64,000 nt of DNA from Jeotgalibacillus campisalis (lineage in GTDB: Bacteria; Bacillota; Bacilli; Bacillales; Jeotgalibacillaceae): NCBI RefSeq assembly GCF_000829515.1, contig NZ_JXRR01000017.1, positions 248,001 through 312,000 of the forward strand, in the 5' to 3' direction. Numbering within the stretch: position 1 is the first letter of the stretch; every line of letters starts with the position of its first letter. The position numbers and the translations under genes were made by a program. Under the pieces are notes generated by a model. That model was not told the origin of the DNA. It did not search any database and was given only the letters and a program-made list of their open reading frames with translations. Below, in pieces: positions 30,904 to 40,222 of this stretch.

Positions 30904-31676
30904 ATAGACTCGTCTTCTTCCTCCTGTTCTCCAGGGAACGTTGATAGAGGTGTTTTCTTATTAGCAGGCGCGGGAGAATCAATAGAAGGAAGGTCCTCGA
31001 TCAATTCATCAAGCCCTGGGTGATAATAGGCTGCGATGGTAATTGAAAATGACAGGTCAACAGCTGAATCGTTGAGTGAAATGACTTCTCCAGTGTCTGT
31101 AAAACCAATCTGCTCCACTTCCATGATACGCGGGAGTTCTTCAACTACCGTTAAAAAGCGCTGTAGTTCAAAGTATGTCGGAGACTGTACTGTTAGACTC
31201 ACCGAAACTTTATGCAGTCCTTCCGTAATAAGTGCCATCTCTTCCGAACTCTCAGCAGAAACAGCCGTCGCTTCTTCTTCTGGTTCATCAAGTGGATTCT
31301 CCATTTGAGGATCTGCTGCCGGCTGCAAAGCGGCTGCTGATAGTTCGGTTTCTGTTATAGCAATCGATTCAATGAAGCTGTTCGATAGAAGTTCTGCTTT
31401 CTCAAGATCAAGAAGCAGCTGCTCTGTTAGAGGTTTCACAGGAATCTGTTTTTGAAGAGACGCGCTGTCGGTCAACACCTCTTCACCAGGATTCTCAAGC
31501 TGATTTTCAAGTAAAGCGGACACGAGAGCCTGTTCATTTTCAACCAGGCCTTGCTGGTCCTCGAGTTGGCTGTTGAGCGGATGAAGCCAGTTAAAATAAA
31601 GGATAAGCGGAATGAAAATTGCTGCAGCTCCAAGCAGTAGAGTGATTAAAAACGGACGGCTAAACCGATTATTCAT
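30900..31676 (-). CDS. pilO: PilO-like alignment-complex protein
   Basis: A 258-residue bitopic protein: short cytoplasmic N-terminus, membrane helix ('PFLITLLLGAAAIFIPLILY'), coiled coil, then a domain with 'VQSPTYFELQRFLTVVEELP', the PilO ferredoxin-like fold. A long acidic, low-complexity insert separates coil and fold. ATG at 31676 follows a GGAGGAAGAGG site. It overlaps pilN and fits the pilM-pilN-pilO order of T4P systems. Confidence 0.83.
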   Translation of the reverse strand: MNNRFSRPFLITLLLGAAAIFIPLILYFNWLHPLNSQLEDQQGLVENEQALVSALLENQLENPGEEVLTDSASLQKQIPVKPLTEQLLLDLEKAELLSNSFIESIAITETELSAAALQPAADPQMENPLDEPEEEATAVSAESSEEMALITEGLHKVSVSLTVQSPTYFELQRFLTVVEELPRIMEVEQIGFTDTGEVISLNDSAVDLSFSITIAAYYHPGLDELIEDLPSIDSPAPANKKTPLSTFPGEQEEEDESI

Positions 31677-32271
31677 CTGCCTCTTCCTCCATCCCTGCGT
31701 TGTCTGTAAGTGCAATGGTGTATTGAGCTAAATACCTGGGAAGAACAGCTCCCTCATCTTCGCTTGGTTCCTCTGCTTCGATCGTTTGCATCTCTTCTGT
31801 TGTAATGCTTGAAATTGTTGCGTCTTCTACCCAATCTGACTGCTGCAATTGAGAAAGATAATAGGCTGCTTCTCTGCTTGAATCAAATTGAACCGTCAGC
31901 ACGATAATTCCTGATTCATTGTATTGAAAAGACTGAAAAAAACCTCTTTCAGGCAGTCTGGCAGTAAAATGATCAAGAATTGGAACTGTTTCGATCGGAT
32001 AAGTCTTCATAAATTCAATGGCGATTTCAAGCTGTTCAACAGACCCGGCACCTGCATCAGCGACCTGCTGCTGCTCTAGTATTTCTCTTTCCTGCTGCAC
32101 CTGGCTGTAGGCTGCTTCTGCACGGTTCAGTTCCTGCGACTTTGTATAATTCAGCACCGAAATAAAAATAGTTGAAAGAACTAAAAAAGCAGCAAGCGGA
32201 ACGACAACCCAAAGCTGGAGCCGCTGACGGCGCTGTTTTTTCGGCAGGAGGTTGATCGAAATCCGCGTCAT
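31669..32271 (-). CDS. pilN: PilN-like alignment-complex protein
   Basis: A 200-residue protein with the N-terminal 'INLLPKKQR' motif that PilN uses to bind PilM, a membrane helix (~21-43), coiled coil and a ferredoxin-like C-terminal part ('YYLSQLQQSDWVEDATISSI'). It overlaps pilM by four bases and pilO by eight. Confidence 0.88.
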   Translation of the reverse strand: MTRISINLLPKKQRRQRLQLWVVVPLAAFLVLSTIFISVLNYTKSQELNRAEAAYSQVQQEREILEQQQVADAGAGSVEQLEIAIEFMKTYPIETVPILDHFTARLPERGFFQSFQYNESGIIVLTVQFDSSREAAYYLSQLQQSDWVEDATISSITTEEMQTIEAEEPSEDEGAVLPRYLAQYTIALTDNAGMEEEADE

Positions 32272-33194
32272 GCCTCCACCTCTTTCAGCCCGAGTCCTAA
32301 GGCGATTTCAAATTGATCCGGAACAATCTCAAGGTCATCCTCTGAATACACCGGCTGAAAAGGATATTGAAATTCAACATTCAATTCCCGCCTTAACCCT
32401 TCAGCAAAAGCATCAAGATCCGCCCAATCTCCGCTTAAGTAAAGCAGACTGATTTCACCGCTGCCCTGCTGAATGGAATAGCGGTAAAAGCTCAGGATTT
32501 TAGTAATTTCACTGTATAACTCACCGTATGATTCTTCTTCCCCATCCTTATCAAAGGCTATCGGGCGCATAAAATAAGGAAAACCTTTGTGAAAAATGGA
32601 AATGGTCAGCTGATTTTTGTCAAAGCGCAAAATCAGCAGATGGTCTTCTTCCCTAATCTCGCTGTACCGCTCGTAATATCTATAGAGAGCCAAAGGAGAA
32701 ATATCTGCTGTAACCGGTTCAAGACCGGCAGCTTCGAGAAGGTCCCGGTAGCTCTTTACCACGTCTTCAGGTGAAGCGAAAATCAATAAATCTTTTCCGC
32801 TTTCAGACGGCAGCTTGACAAAATCAAAAACAGGTTCTTCAAACGGCAGCTGAATGCGATTGCCAAGCTCCATGTATAAATAACCCTGAATTTCCTGTTC
32901 AGACAAATTTTCTTTTAATTCAATTTGCCGGATAATGACAAATGGATCCGGCACAATAAATTGCACTTTTTTATGCTTGATTTTCCACTCAGCCACGCAC
33001 TGCTCCACGATGGATTCCAGCAAGGGCAAATCAATGATTCTCCCTTTTTCAATCACACCTTCAGGAAGAGGGGTATGAAACGTGTGTTTAGACTCAAGCG
33101 GAGCGATCGACTTAAATTCGATCATACGAATCGCACTTTCAGTAAACACCATATGGACAAGCTGGTTCGATCGCTTAAAGAATGATTTGAGCAT
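32268..33194 (-). CDS. pilM: PilM-like actin-fold ATPase
   Basis: A 308-residue cytoplasmic protein of the PilM/SHS2-containing actin-like family, with 'RMIEFKSIAPLE' and 'VQFIVPDPFVIIRQIELKEN' near the N-terminus and 'EISLLYLSGDWADLDAFAEG' in the nucleotide-fold part. It binds PilN below the membrane and stabilises the pilus assembly platform. ATG at 33194 is chosen because AAGGAG lies upstream; the ORF extension to 33227 is not supported. A 294-base gap with a dispersed repeat separates it from pilA, so it may have its own promoter. Confidence 0.88.
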   Translation of the reverse strand: MLKSFFKRSNQLVHMVFTESAIRMIEFKSIAPLESKHTFHTPLPEGVIEKGRIIDLPLLESIVEQCVAEWKIKHKKVQFIVPDPFVIIRQIELKENLSEQEIQGYLYMELGNRIQLPFEEPVFDFVKLPSESGKDLLIFASPEDVVKSYRDLLEAAGLEPVTADISPLALYRYYERYSEIREEDHLLILRFDKNQLTISIFHKGFPYFMRPIAFDKDGEEESYGELYSEITKILSFYRYSIQQGSGEISLLYLSGDWADLDAFAEGLRRELNVEFQYPFQPVYSEDDLEIVPDQFEIALGLGLKEVEA

Positions 33195-33267
33195 GAGATG
33201 TGACTCCTTTTTTGGGAAATCTGGCATAGTGACTGCAATTTATAGAGAATTTGAGAATAGTAGAAAT

Positions 33268-33430
33268 GAGGCCGGGACTAATGTCACAGCCTCTTTGAAA
33301 CCGGTTCACTGCGCTGCAGGCGGACGCTTTCCGCAGGGACGGTGCTGAGACTCCTTGGGCCTTGCCCTGCGGAGTCTCAGCCTTCCGTCACATCCTGCTG
33401 GAGTCGCCGCCTTCCGCTCCGTTCACCTTA
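33268..33430. repeat. Dispersed Bacillaceae-type intergenic repeat
   Basis: A GC-rich block with no ORF, inside the A/T-rich gap between pilA and pilM. It contains 'GGCGGACGCTTTCCGC' and a hairpin in which GCTGAGACTCC (33344-33354) pairs with GGAGTCTCAGC (33371-33381). The wording resembles a family of ~150-base intergenic repeats I know from several Bacillaceae genomes. It probably folds in RNA and may reduce read-through from pilA into pilM. Confidence 0.65.
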
Positions 33431-33488
33431 TTTAAAAATTAAAAGAACTAAACTATAAGAATTAGACCTTACGTTAGATTATTAATTA

Positions 33489-33962
33489 TCAATCAAATAT
33501 TGCTCTTCTTAATTCATCCTCTTCAGCTGGATCCGCTGCACTCCCAATTTGTCGTTCACTACCATTTAGAAAAACACTGTAAGTTAGTTGGGAAGTGTCA
33601 GCTCCACGGGTTACTACAACTAAACTGCCTGCATAATCAACATCTTCACCATCGTTACCATCCGGATCTTCTAATTCCTCAATAAAGCCATCAGCTATTA
33701 GGTCCGCCATAGTAATTTGGCTATCATCACCAGTGGTTGTTCCAGGAACTAAGCTATTATCCCCAGCAATCGCAATCTTCGCCGAACTAATCATCTGCTG
33801 AGCATTGGCCACATGGGCATCTTTACGTGTGTTGTCGATAATTCCTCCGATGGCTGGAATGGCGATTGCAGCAATGATTCCAAGGATAACGACGACAGCT
33901 AAAAGTTCGATCAGTGTAAGACCCTTTTCGTTTTTGAGCATTTTCTTCATTTGTTTAAACAT
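33489..33962 (-). CDS. pilA: Type IV major pilin candidate (PilA)
   Basis: A 157-residue prepilin: 14-residue leader ending KNEKG, then LTLIELLAVVVILGIIAAIA with Glu5, a membrane helix and an acidic globular head without cysteines. The residue after the cleavage site is Leu instead of Phe. Standing directly after pilC and having the cleanest pilin helix, it is the likely main subunit. It is followed by a long untranslated gap, in keeping with a separately processed, abundant message. Confidence 0.88.
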   Translation of the reverse strand: MFKQMKKMLKNEKGLTLIELLAVVVILGIIAAIAIPAIGGIIDNTRKDAHVANAQQMISSAKIAIAGDNSLVPGTTTGDDSQITMADLIADGFIEELEDPDGNDGEDVDYAGSLVVVTRGADTSQLTYSVFLNGSERQIGSAADPAEEDELRRAIFD

Positions 33963-34051
33963 TTTATAGCCTCCATTTCAATTATTATATCTTTTATACT
34001 ACTTTATACTACCATATATAAACAATGAAAAAATACCTATTTTACAAAATT

Positions 34052-35263
34052 TTAAAAATTTTGCACATCGTTGAATATCTCAAACATTGGCACCATTATG
34101 GATGTGACGATTGTTCCTACCATTCCTGCCAGGACAACAATCATTAGTGGTTCGATTAGTGACTTTAGCTGCTCTGTCGCATTATCAACTTCCTTTTCAT
34201 AGAAATCTGCCACTTTTCCAAGCATTGAGTCTAAAGCGCCAGTTTGTTCTCCTATTAGAATCATTTGAGAAATAAGAGGAGGAAAGGCCCAGTGGTTTTT
34301 CATGGGTTCGGTAAGAGAATTCCCTTTTTCGAGTGACTCTCTTGATTGCTTCACAACTCTTGCCATCACTTCGTTTTCCACGATAGATTCTGCGATGGTC
34401 AAAGCCTGCAGAATGGGAACGGAGCTTGAGAACAATGAGCTCATGGTGCGGGTTAATCTGGCAAGCACGGCTTTTTGAATTAATTTTCCGAATAACGGGA
34501 TTTTCAGGACTGCATAATCAAAATGGTACTTGGTGGAAGGGTGTTTTTTAACTACAGATATCACTGCCGCAAGTCCAATCATCGCTGCCACAATTAAATA
34601 CCACCACTTCACCATAAAGCCGCTTGCGTTTAAAACAAATTGAGTAATCAGCGGCAGCTCTCCGCCAAAGTCAGCAAACATGGTCACAAATGTAGGGACG
34701 ACGGAAGTTAATAGAAAAATGACAACGCCAATTGCTACAACGCCTACAACGAGCGGATAAGACAGGGCTGACTGTATTTTTTTCCTTGTGTTGTATTGCT
34801 TTTCGTAATGATCGCCAAGGCGCTCTAACGTTTCATCAAGATTACCTGTTGCCTCCCCGGCGCGGATCATGTTAATAAAGAAAGGCTCAAAGATTCGATT
34901 AAACTTAACGCTTGAATCTGAAAGCGTATTACCTTCACGCAGTTCAAGTTCAATTGCTGAAAGTGCTTTTTTCAGCGCCTTGCTTTCTGTTTGCTTTGAA
35001 AGGATAGCTGTTGCGTCCACTACAGTCACACCTGCTTTTAGCAGCGTGGAAAATTGACGCACAAAAATAACGAGATGCTGGAGCTTTACAGGATTGCCGA
35101 TTGCAAGATCTTTATTAAGCAGCGTTTCTTGCTGCTCCTGGATATCGAGCACACGGATGCCGTCAACTGCAAGCTGTTGAATCGCTTCTTTTCGTGTAAC
35201 GGCTGTGATGATTCCTTTTTTATGCCCATATTTCGTTCTGCCATCGTATTTAAAACGAGCCAT
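34052..35263 (-). CDS. pilC: PilC inner-membrane platform protein
   Basis: A 403-residue protein of the GspF/PilC family: N-terminal 'RFKYDGRTKYGHKKGII', two repeated T2SSF helical domains ('LVIFVRQFSTLLKAGVTVVD' and 'LTRTMSSLFSSSVPILQALT') and three membrane helices, the last at 'LMIVVLAGMVGTIVTSIMVP'. It forms the rotor-like base of the pilus with PilB and PilT. It lies between pilT and pilA. Confidence 0.93.
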   Translation of the reverse strand: MARFKYDGRTKYGHKKGIITAVTRKEAIQQLAVDGIRVLDIQEQQETLLNKDLAIGNPVKLQHLVIFVRQFSTLLKAGVTVVDATAILSKQTESKALKKALSAIELELREGNTLSDSSVKFNRIFEPFFINMIRAGEATGNLDETLERLGDHYEKQYNTRKKIQSALSYPLVVGVVAIGVVIFLLTSVVPTFVTMFADFGGELPLITQFVLNASGFMVKWWYLIVAAMIGLAAVISVVKKHPSTKYHFDYAVLKIPLFGKLIQKAVLARLTRTMSSLFSSSVPILQALTIAESIVENEVMARVVKQSRESLEKGNSLTEPMKNHWAFPPLISQMILIGEQTGALDSMLGKVADFYEKEVDNATEQLKSLIEPLMIVVLAGMVGTIVTSIMVPMFEIFNDVQNF

Positions 35264-35275
35264 TTATTCCGCTCC

Positions 35276-36301
35276 TTACATATAAGGTTTTGCCGTTTCC
35301 AACGTGATTTTTTCTTTTTGATATAACTCGTTAACGCTAGACTGGATCAGCTGCATCCCCTGTGCCATGGAGGTTTGGATAACTGACGGCAGCTGGTGGA
35401 TTTTTTCTGTGCGGATTAAATTGGAAACAGCAGAATTGTTCAGCATAATCTCAACAGCAGCGACTCTTCCCTTTTTTTGAGCAAGCGGAAGCAGGCGCTG
35501 GGAAATCACTGCTTTCAAAACCGATGCAAGCTGAATGCGGACCTGCGGCTGCTGGTCAGCAGGAAAAACATCAATAATTCTTTCTACAGTGGATGCGGCA
35601 CTCGACGTATGAAGGGTTGCCAGAACAAGATGCCCGGTTTCAGCAGCCGTGATGGCGGTGTGAATCGTTTCTAAATCTCTCATTTCTCCTACTAAAATAA
35701 TGTCAGGATCCTGGCGCAGCGAGCTTCGTAGACCGTTTGAAAAAGATTTGGTATCATAGCCGACCTCACGCTGATCAATTAAGCATCCGCCGTGGCTGTG
35801 CAGGTATTCAATCGGGTCTTCTAGAGTAATGATATGTTTTTTCATTGTGTCATTCATGAATTGAATCATGGACGCAAGTGTGGTTGATTTTCCGCTTCCA
35901 GTAGGTCCCGTCACTAATATAAGCCCTTGAGACAGCTGACAGACGTCTTGAATCACGACAGGCAGCTGAAGACTTTGAAGTGTCGGAATGGATGTGGGAA
36001 TAACCCGGATCGCCATTGAAATGCAGTTTCGCTGGTGATATGCATTGATCCGAAAACGGGACACACCAGGCAGCCCGTAAGAAAAGTCCAGCTCTCCGTT
36101 TTGTTCAAACAGCTCCCATTTGCCTTTTGGGAAAATAGCCTTTGCCATATTTTCTGTATGATCACCTGTGAGCTTTTCTTTTCCCAATCTTTTCAACGTT
36201 CCATCGATGCGCAGGACAGGTGCTGATCCTACGGTCAAATGCAGGTCAGAGGCATGCAGTTCAAATGCAGATTTTAAAAGATAATGGATTTGCTCGATCA
36301 T
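35276..36301 (-). CDS. pilT: PilT retraction ATPase
   Basis: A 341-residue hexameric ATPase of the PilT type. Walker A GPTGSGKST is at 132-139, the Asp-box/Walker B 'PDIILVGEMRD' at ~199-209, the His box 'HLVLATLHTSSA' follows, and a C-terminal 'AVSNLIR' corresponds to the AIRNLIRE retraction motif. It depolymerises the pilus and so implies retraction and possibly twitching. B. subtilis itself has no pilT, so this marks a dedicated pilus rather than only a competence pseudopilus. Confidence 0.92.
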   Translation of the reverse strand: MIEQIHYLLKSAFELHASDLHLTVGSAPVLRIDGTLKRLGKEKLTGDHTENMAKAIFPKGKWELFEQNGELDFSYGLPGVSRFRINAYHQRNCISMAIRVIPTSIPTLQSLQLPVVIQDVCQLSQGLILVTGPTGSGKSTTLASMIQFMNDTMKKHIITLEDPIEYLHSHGGCLIDQREVGYDTKSFSNGLRSSLRQDPDIILVGEMRDLETIHTAITAAETGHLVLATLHTSSAASTVERIIDVFPADQQPQVRIQLASVLKAVISQRLLPLAQKKGRVAAVEIMLNNSAVSNLIRTEKIHQLPSVIQTSMAQGMQLIQSSVNELYQKEKITLETAKPYM

Positions 36302-36311
36302 TTTCTATCTC

Positions 36312-37967
36312 CTATTCCATTGCGACGCGCAGAATTTCTTCTGTCGTGGTAATGCCCTGTTTCACTTTTAAAAGGCCGTCATCAAGCAAAAAGATTGTTT
36401 TGTTTTTAATGGCGATTTCACGAAGTTTAGAGAAAGCATCATTATTTAAGATGACTCTTCTCATTTCTTCATCGATCTCAAGCACTTCATGAATGGCAAT
36501 TCTTCCTTTGTAGCCCGTCATATTGCAGGAAGCACATCCGCTCCCTCGAGTTACGGTTTCAAGAGACAGGCCTCTTTTGGCAAAAATCTCTTTTTCCCGT
36601 GGTGAAGGTTTCTCTTTTTCAGCACAGTCCCTGCAAACTTTCCGAACAAGACGCTGAGCTACTACGCCGCTCAGTGAAGATGCGATAAGAAAGGGCTCTA
36701 CGTCCATATCAAACAGTCTAGTGATCGTACTTAATGAGTCATTCGTATGAATGGTCGATAGAACAAGATGCCCCGTTAAGGAAGCACGTATCGCAACTTC
36801 TGCTGTTTCCTGGTCACGTATTTCTCCTACCATGATAATATTAGGATCCTGACGCAAAATAGCACGCAGTCCTGCTGCAAATGTCAGACCAACATTCGCA
36901 TTAACCTGTATCTGATTTATACCTTCCATCTGATACTCGACCGGATCTTCAACTGTGATGATGTTGACGTCTTCGCTGTTTAATTTATTTAACGCTGCAT
37001 ATAAAGTAGAGGATTTTCCTGAACCGGTGGGTCCTGTAATCAGAACAATGCCTGTTGGTTTTTCAATCATCGAAGAGAAGCGCTTAAGATTTAACTGGTT
37101 AAATCCAAGTGTGTGCAAATCATTTAACGAGCTGCTGAGATCTAAAATACGCAGCACAAGTTTTTCTCCATAGACAGTAGGGAGAGTGGACACCCGCAAA
37201 TCAATCGGTTTGTAATCCACATTGATTTTGATCCGTCCATCCTGCGGAACGCGCTGCTCTGTAATATCCATATTGGCAAGTATTTTAATGCGGGCGGTCA
37301 GCATGCCTTGAATATGCTTAGGAAGAATTCGTTCTGTCCTGAGGACACCGTCAACTCTGATCCGAAAAAGAACCTTTGTTTCCTGGGGATCAATATGAAT
37401 ATCACTCGCTTTTTGAGAGGTTGCTGTTGAAAGAAGCTGGTTAACAAGGCGGATAATCGGTGATTCCATATCGGTTAGATCCTGATTGGAAATTTCCTGC
37501 TTGTCATCAAGCTTTAGTTCTTCGAAGCCTTCCTCTGTTTCGTAATACTTATTTACAGCGCGGATAATATCGTCCTTCGTCGAAATAACCGGTTTGATAT
37601 TGAAGCCGGTAGACAAACGAAGATCTTCAATAATGAAATAATCCATCGGATCTGCCATGGCAACGTAAAGTTTGTCCCCCTCTTTTTTTAGAGGAATGAT
37701 TAAATTGCGCTGCGCTTGTTCTTTTTGGATCAGCGTAAACAGATTCGTATCAATCGGGTAACGGTACAAGCTGACCTGCTCAATACCTAGCTGGATCTCA
37801 AGCACTTCAATAAGCTGCTGTTCTGTTATAAACCCTCTTTCAAGCAGGGCATCACCGAGCTTCATATGCTGCTGTTTTTCTTCGAGTGTGACGGCAAGCT
37901 GTTCCGCTGTTAAGACCCCTGCTTCAATCAGCATATCTCCGAGCCGTTTGCGTTGTTGTGTGGACAT
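36312..37967 (-). CDS. pilB: PilB extension ATPase
   Basis: A 551-residue assembly ATPase. An N-terminal MshEN-type (T2SSE_N) domain (~1-150; 'LGDMLIEAGVLTAEQLAVTL' and 'DALLERGFITEQQLIEVLEI') precedes the motor with Walker A GPTGSGKSS (~312-320), 'PNIIMVGEIRDQETAEVAIR' and the zinc tetracysteine C446/C449/C479/C482. MshEN domains often bind c-di-GMP, interesting because a diguanylate cyclase gene is in the same locus. The start is the second of two adjacent start codons, with GGGGTG five bases before it. Confidence 0.93.
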   Translation of the reverse strand: MSTQQRKRLGDMLIEAGVLTAEQLAVTLEEKQQHMKLGDALLERGFITEQQLIEVLEIQLGIEQVSLYRYPIDTNLFTLIQKEQAQRNLIIPLKKEGDKLYVAMADPMDYFIIEDLRLSTGFNIKPVISTKDDIIRAVNKYYETEEGFEELKLDDKQEISNQDLTDMESPIIRLVNQLLSTATSQKASDIHIDPQETKVLFRIRVDGVLRTERILPKHIQGMLTARIKILANMDITEQRVPQDGRIKINVDYKPIDLRVSTLPTVYGEKLVLRILDLSSSLNDLHTLGFNQLNLKRFSSMIEKPTGIVLITGPTGSGKSSTLYAALNKLNSEDVNIITVEDPVEYQMEGINQIQVNANVGLTFAAGLRAILRQDPNIIMVGEIRDQETAEVAIRASLTGHLVLSTIHTNDSLSTITRLFDMDVEPFLIASSLSGVVAQRLVRKVCRDCAEKEKPSPREKEIFAKRGLSLETVTRGSGCASCNMTGYKGRIAIHEVLEIDEEMRRVILNNDAFSKLREIAIKNKTIFLLDDGLLKVKQGITTTEEILRVAME

Positions 37968-37996
37968 CAAGACACCCCAATTTCAGTGAATATCAT

Positions 37997-39418
37997 CTAT
38001 TTATCTTCTTCAATTTCGTCCTTCGTTTTCCCCTGTGGATTCTCTTGATCAGACTGTCGGACGTCCTGGCCCCGCTCTTTTTCTGCCGGTTCTGCACCAA
38101 CGTCAGCCGACTCAGATGAAAGGCTAGGTGAAAGGCTAGATGAAGATGAATCAGCTTCTGGCTGCTCACGCCCTGCTTGTTCATTTAATTCTTCAGTTCC
38201 CTCATCGTTATTGGGTTCGTCCGTCTCGTCCTCATTATCTAAAGAAACTGAAGCTCCATCCTCCTGCTCAAATCGAATCTCAGGACGTTCCAGGCTTTTT
38301 ATTTCAACGCGATGGATCGGCGGATAAAAATCTTCATATAAAAGTCTTTTCTCGACTTCTGTTCCGGCTGTGTCAAGCACCAGCTGATGAACAGGAATAA
38401 GATAACCGTCCCTGCCTTCTTCCGAAATTCTCGTGACATTCGATTGAACGAAAGGGCTGTACTGGTTAATGATTTTCGGTTTAATTGTTTGAACATCTCC
38501 TGCAGACGCTTCGTATGTAAGAGCTTGCTGCTGACCCTTAATTTGCACATAAAGTGACTGCTGAACAATTTCCATTTCAACAGTGACCGGAGCTAAAGTA
38601 GCATTCATCACGCGGTAATCAAGATTTGATTCTCTATCAACTCTTGCTTCTTTTCCTTTCTCCGCCCATTCTGGCAGAGATGTGCTGATTGAGCGTTCTG
38701 TGATGGTTAAAGGTGAATGCAGTACTGCGCCGTGAATGACACTTGCCAGCTGGGAAAATTCATCATCGGTCAAAAATTCCTCACCGTATGCAGAAGCAAG
38801 TAAAAGAATGGAAAAAGAGTCGCCGGCTTCAATTGATACGACTTTATGCTCTTCTATAAACAGCTGCTGGTTATTGGAAAGTGAAAAATCACCAGTCTCT
38901 TCTGCTATTAATGTTGGCTCCTGATCACTCGACAAAAGTGAAGCGAAAGGAATGGTCAACGTTTCATTTCCAGCAAGATTCTGAACATGATTTTCAACTT
39001 CAAATTGCAGCTTTGCCGGATCCACCCAGTCTGATGCAGGCACGGCAAGCTCCCGCTCGATTCCTAATAAAATCTCCTGGATATCCAGCGTGATCTTTAA
39101 TGGGTTGGACTGTTTATTTAAAGCAGCATCGACTGACTCCTCTATCATAAAATGAATGAAAGATTTCTCGATCGGACTTGTTTGTTCGCTTTCTGATATA
39201 ACAACAGATACTTGTTCTTTCCAGGTCTGAGTCGCGTCGATGAGGGCCGTGACCGCTTCATCAGTGGTCATCCCTTCTACATCCGTGCCGCCAATATGAG
39301 TGCCAGTTTCAAATACATTCGTGGCGCCGGCTAAGCCGGGAATGATTTTGGGTCCAGCCTGTGAGGTTCCGTAAATGATGAAAAAGGAAAGAAATGCAGT
39401 AAGCAGTAATTTTACCAT
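37997..39418 (-). CDS. VanW-like secreted/membrane protein
   Basis: A protein of about 473 residues with an N-terminal signal or anchor helix ('MVKLLLTAFLSFFIIYGTSQ'), a domain like the peptidoglycan-binding part of YoaR ('HIGGTDVEGMTTDEAVTAL'), and a degenerate VanW-like part ('NLDYRVMNATLAPVTVEMEI', 'LYVQIKGQ'). The last ~100 residues are low-complexity, rich in Glu, Ser and Pro. I choose ATG 39418 because GGGGAG lies seven bases upstream; GTG at 39442 is possible. It may anchor the pilus to the cell wall (inference). It lies upstream of pilB. Confidence 0.7.
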   Translation of the reverse strand: MVKLLLTAFLSFFIIYGTSQAGPKIIPGLAGATNVFETGTHIGGTDVEGMTTDEAVTALIDATQTWKEQVSVVISESEQTSPIEKSFIHFMIEESVDAALNKQSNPLKITLDIQEILLGIERELAVPASDWVDPAKLQFEVENHVQNLAGNETLTIPFASLLSSDQEPTLIAEETGDFSLSNNQQLFIEEHKVVSIEAGDSFSILLLASAYGEEFLTDDEFSQLASVIHGAVLHSPLTITERSISTSLPEWAEKGKEARVDRESNLDYRVMNATLAPVTVEMEIVQQSLYVQIKGQQQALTYEASAGDVQTIKPKIINQYSPFVQSNVTRISEEGRDGYLIPVHQLVLDTAGTEVEKRLLYEDFYPPIHRVEIKSLERPEIRFEQEDGASVSLDNEDETDEPNNDEGTEELNEQAGREQPEADSSSSSLSPSLSSESADVGAEPAEKERGQDVRQSDQENPQGKTKDEIEEDK

Positions 39419-39451
39419 CTGGCTACTCCCCATTCCTAACACCCGCTTTCT

Positions 39452-40174
39452 TTAGTTTACTGAGGTAGCCAATTTGGCAAAAACAGCAGGCCCCTTGCGC
39501 TGAGCAAGCTCTATATCTGCCTTTGTTAATTCGCTGCCAGCTTGCAATATGGCAATTCCTTTGTCGTCTTTAACATCAGACGTTAATCTGCGGCCAACGA
39601 GCAGACTGCTCTGCTTGTCTTTGATTTGCGAAAGCAGTGTAACACCTTCGTTTTGTTTTTCAACTTCAATAATTGGCTCATCATCAAAAAGCGAAGACTG
39701 AAAGGAGCTGTAAGCCGCTTCTTCAAGCACGATAATATCCTTGCCGTAGGTGATGACCATTTCCGCTTTTAAATATCCTCTATCCTGGGCAGATTCTATT
39801 TCAAGATGTTCAATTAATCCGCTGTCCTCGTTAAAATAGTATTCTTTAATTTCGCCTATTAATCTTCCTTTTTTACTCATCGCTTTAGTTTCTGTAATCG
39901 CAATCTTTCGATTTAAAAGCTGATTTGCTAATGGAATTTCATTTAAATCAATGATGGCGCTGCTTTGTTCAACGGTTACAGCGTATTCGCCAAGTCCGAT
40001 TATTTTTTTGAATGGTATCGCACGGACACTTGTTTGCCAATCTTCGTGCTCTATGGCAATAAAATCAACAGATCTTTTTTCAGGATTCACCACAATTGAT
40101 TTAACTGTGCCGATTTCTAATCCATCCGTAATTGAAATGACTGGGAGACCGATTAATTCTGTACTGTTTTTCAT
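39452..40174 (-). CDS. PRC-barrel protein
   Basis: A 240-residue soluble protein with two or three PRC-barrel-like repeats ('ELIGLPVISITDGLEIGTVK', 'NRKIAITETKAMSKKGRLIG', 'LLVGRRLTSDVKDDKGIAIL'). PRC barrels mediate protein or RNA contacts; no enzyme motif is seen. It is in the pilus operon between the acidic membrane protein and the VanW-like protein, so it may be an assembly or regulation factor. Confidence 0.7.
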   Translation of the reverse strand: MKNSTELIGLPVISITDGLEIGTVKSIVVNPEKRSVDFIAIEHEDWQTSVRAIPFKKIIGLGEYAVTVEQSSAIIDLNEIPLANQLLNRKIAITETKAMSKKGRLIGEIKEYYFNEDSGLIEHLEIESAQDRGYLKAEMVITYGKDIIVLEEAAYSSFQSSLFDDEPIIEVEKQNEGVTLLSQIKDKQSSLLVGRRLTSDVKDDKGIAILQAGSELTKADIELAQRKGPAVFAKLATSVN

Positions 40175-40222
40175 AAACTACCACACCTATTCTTTTCTAT
40201 TTTTACTCTATTATCCAATGAC

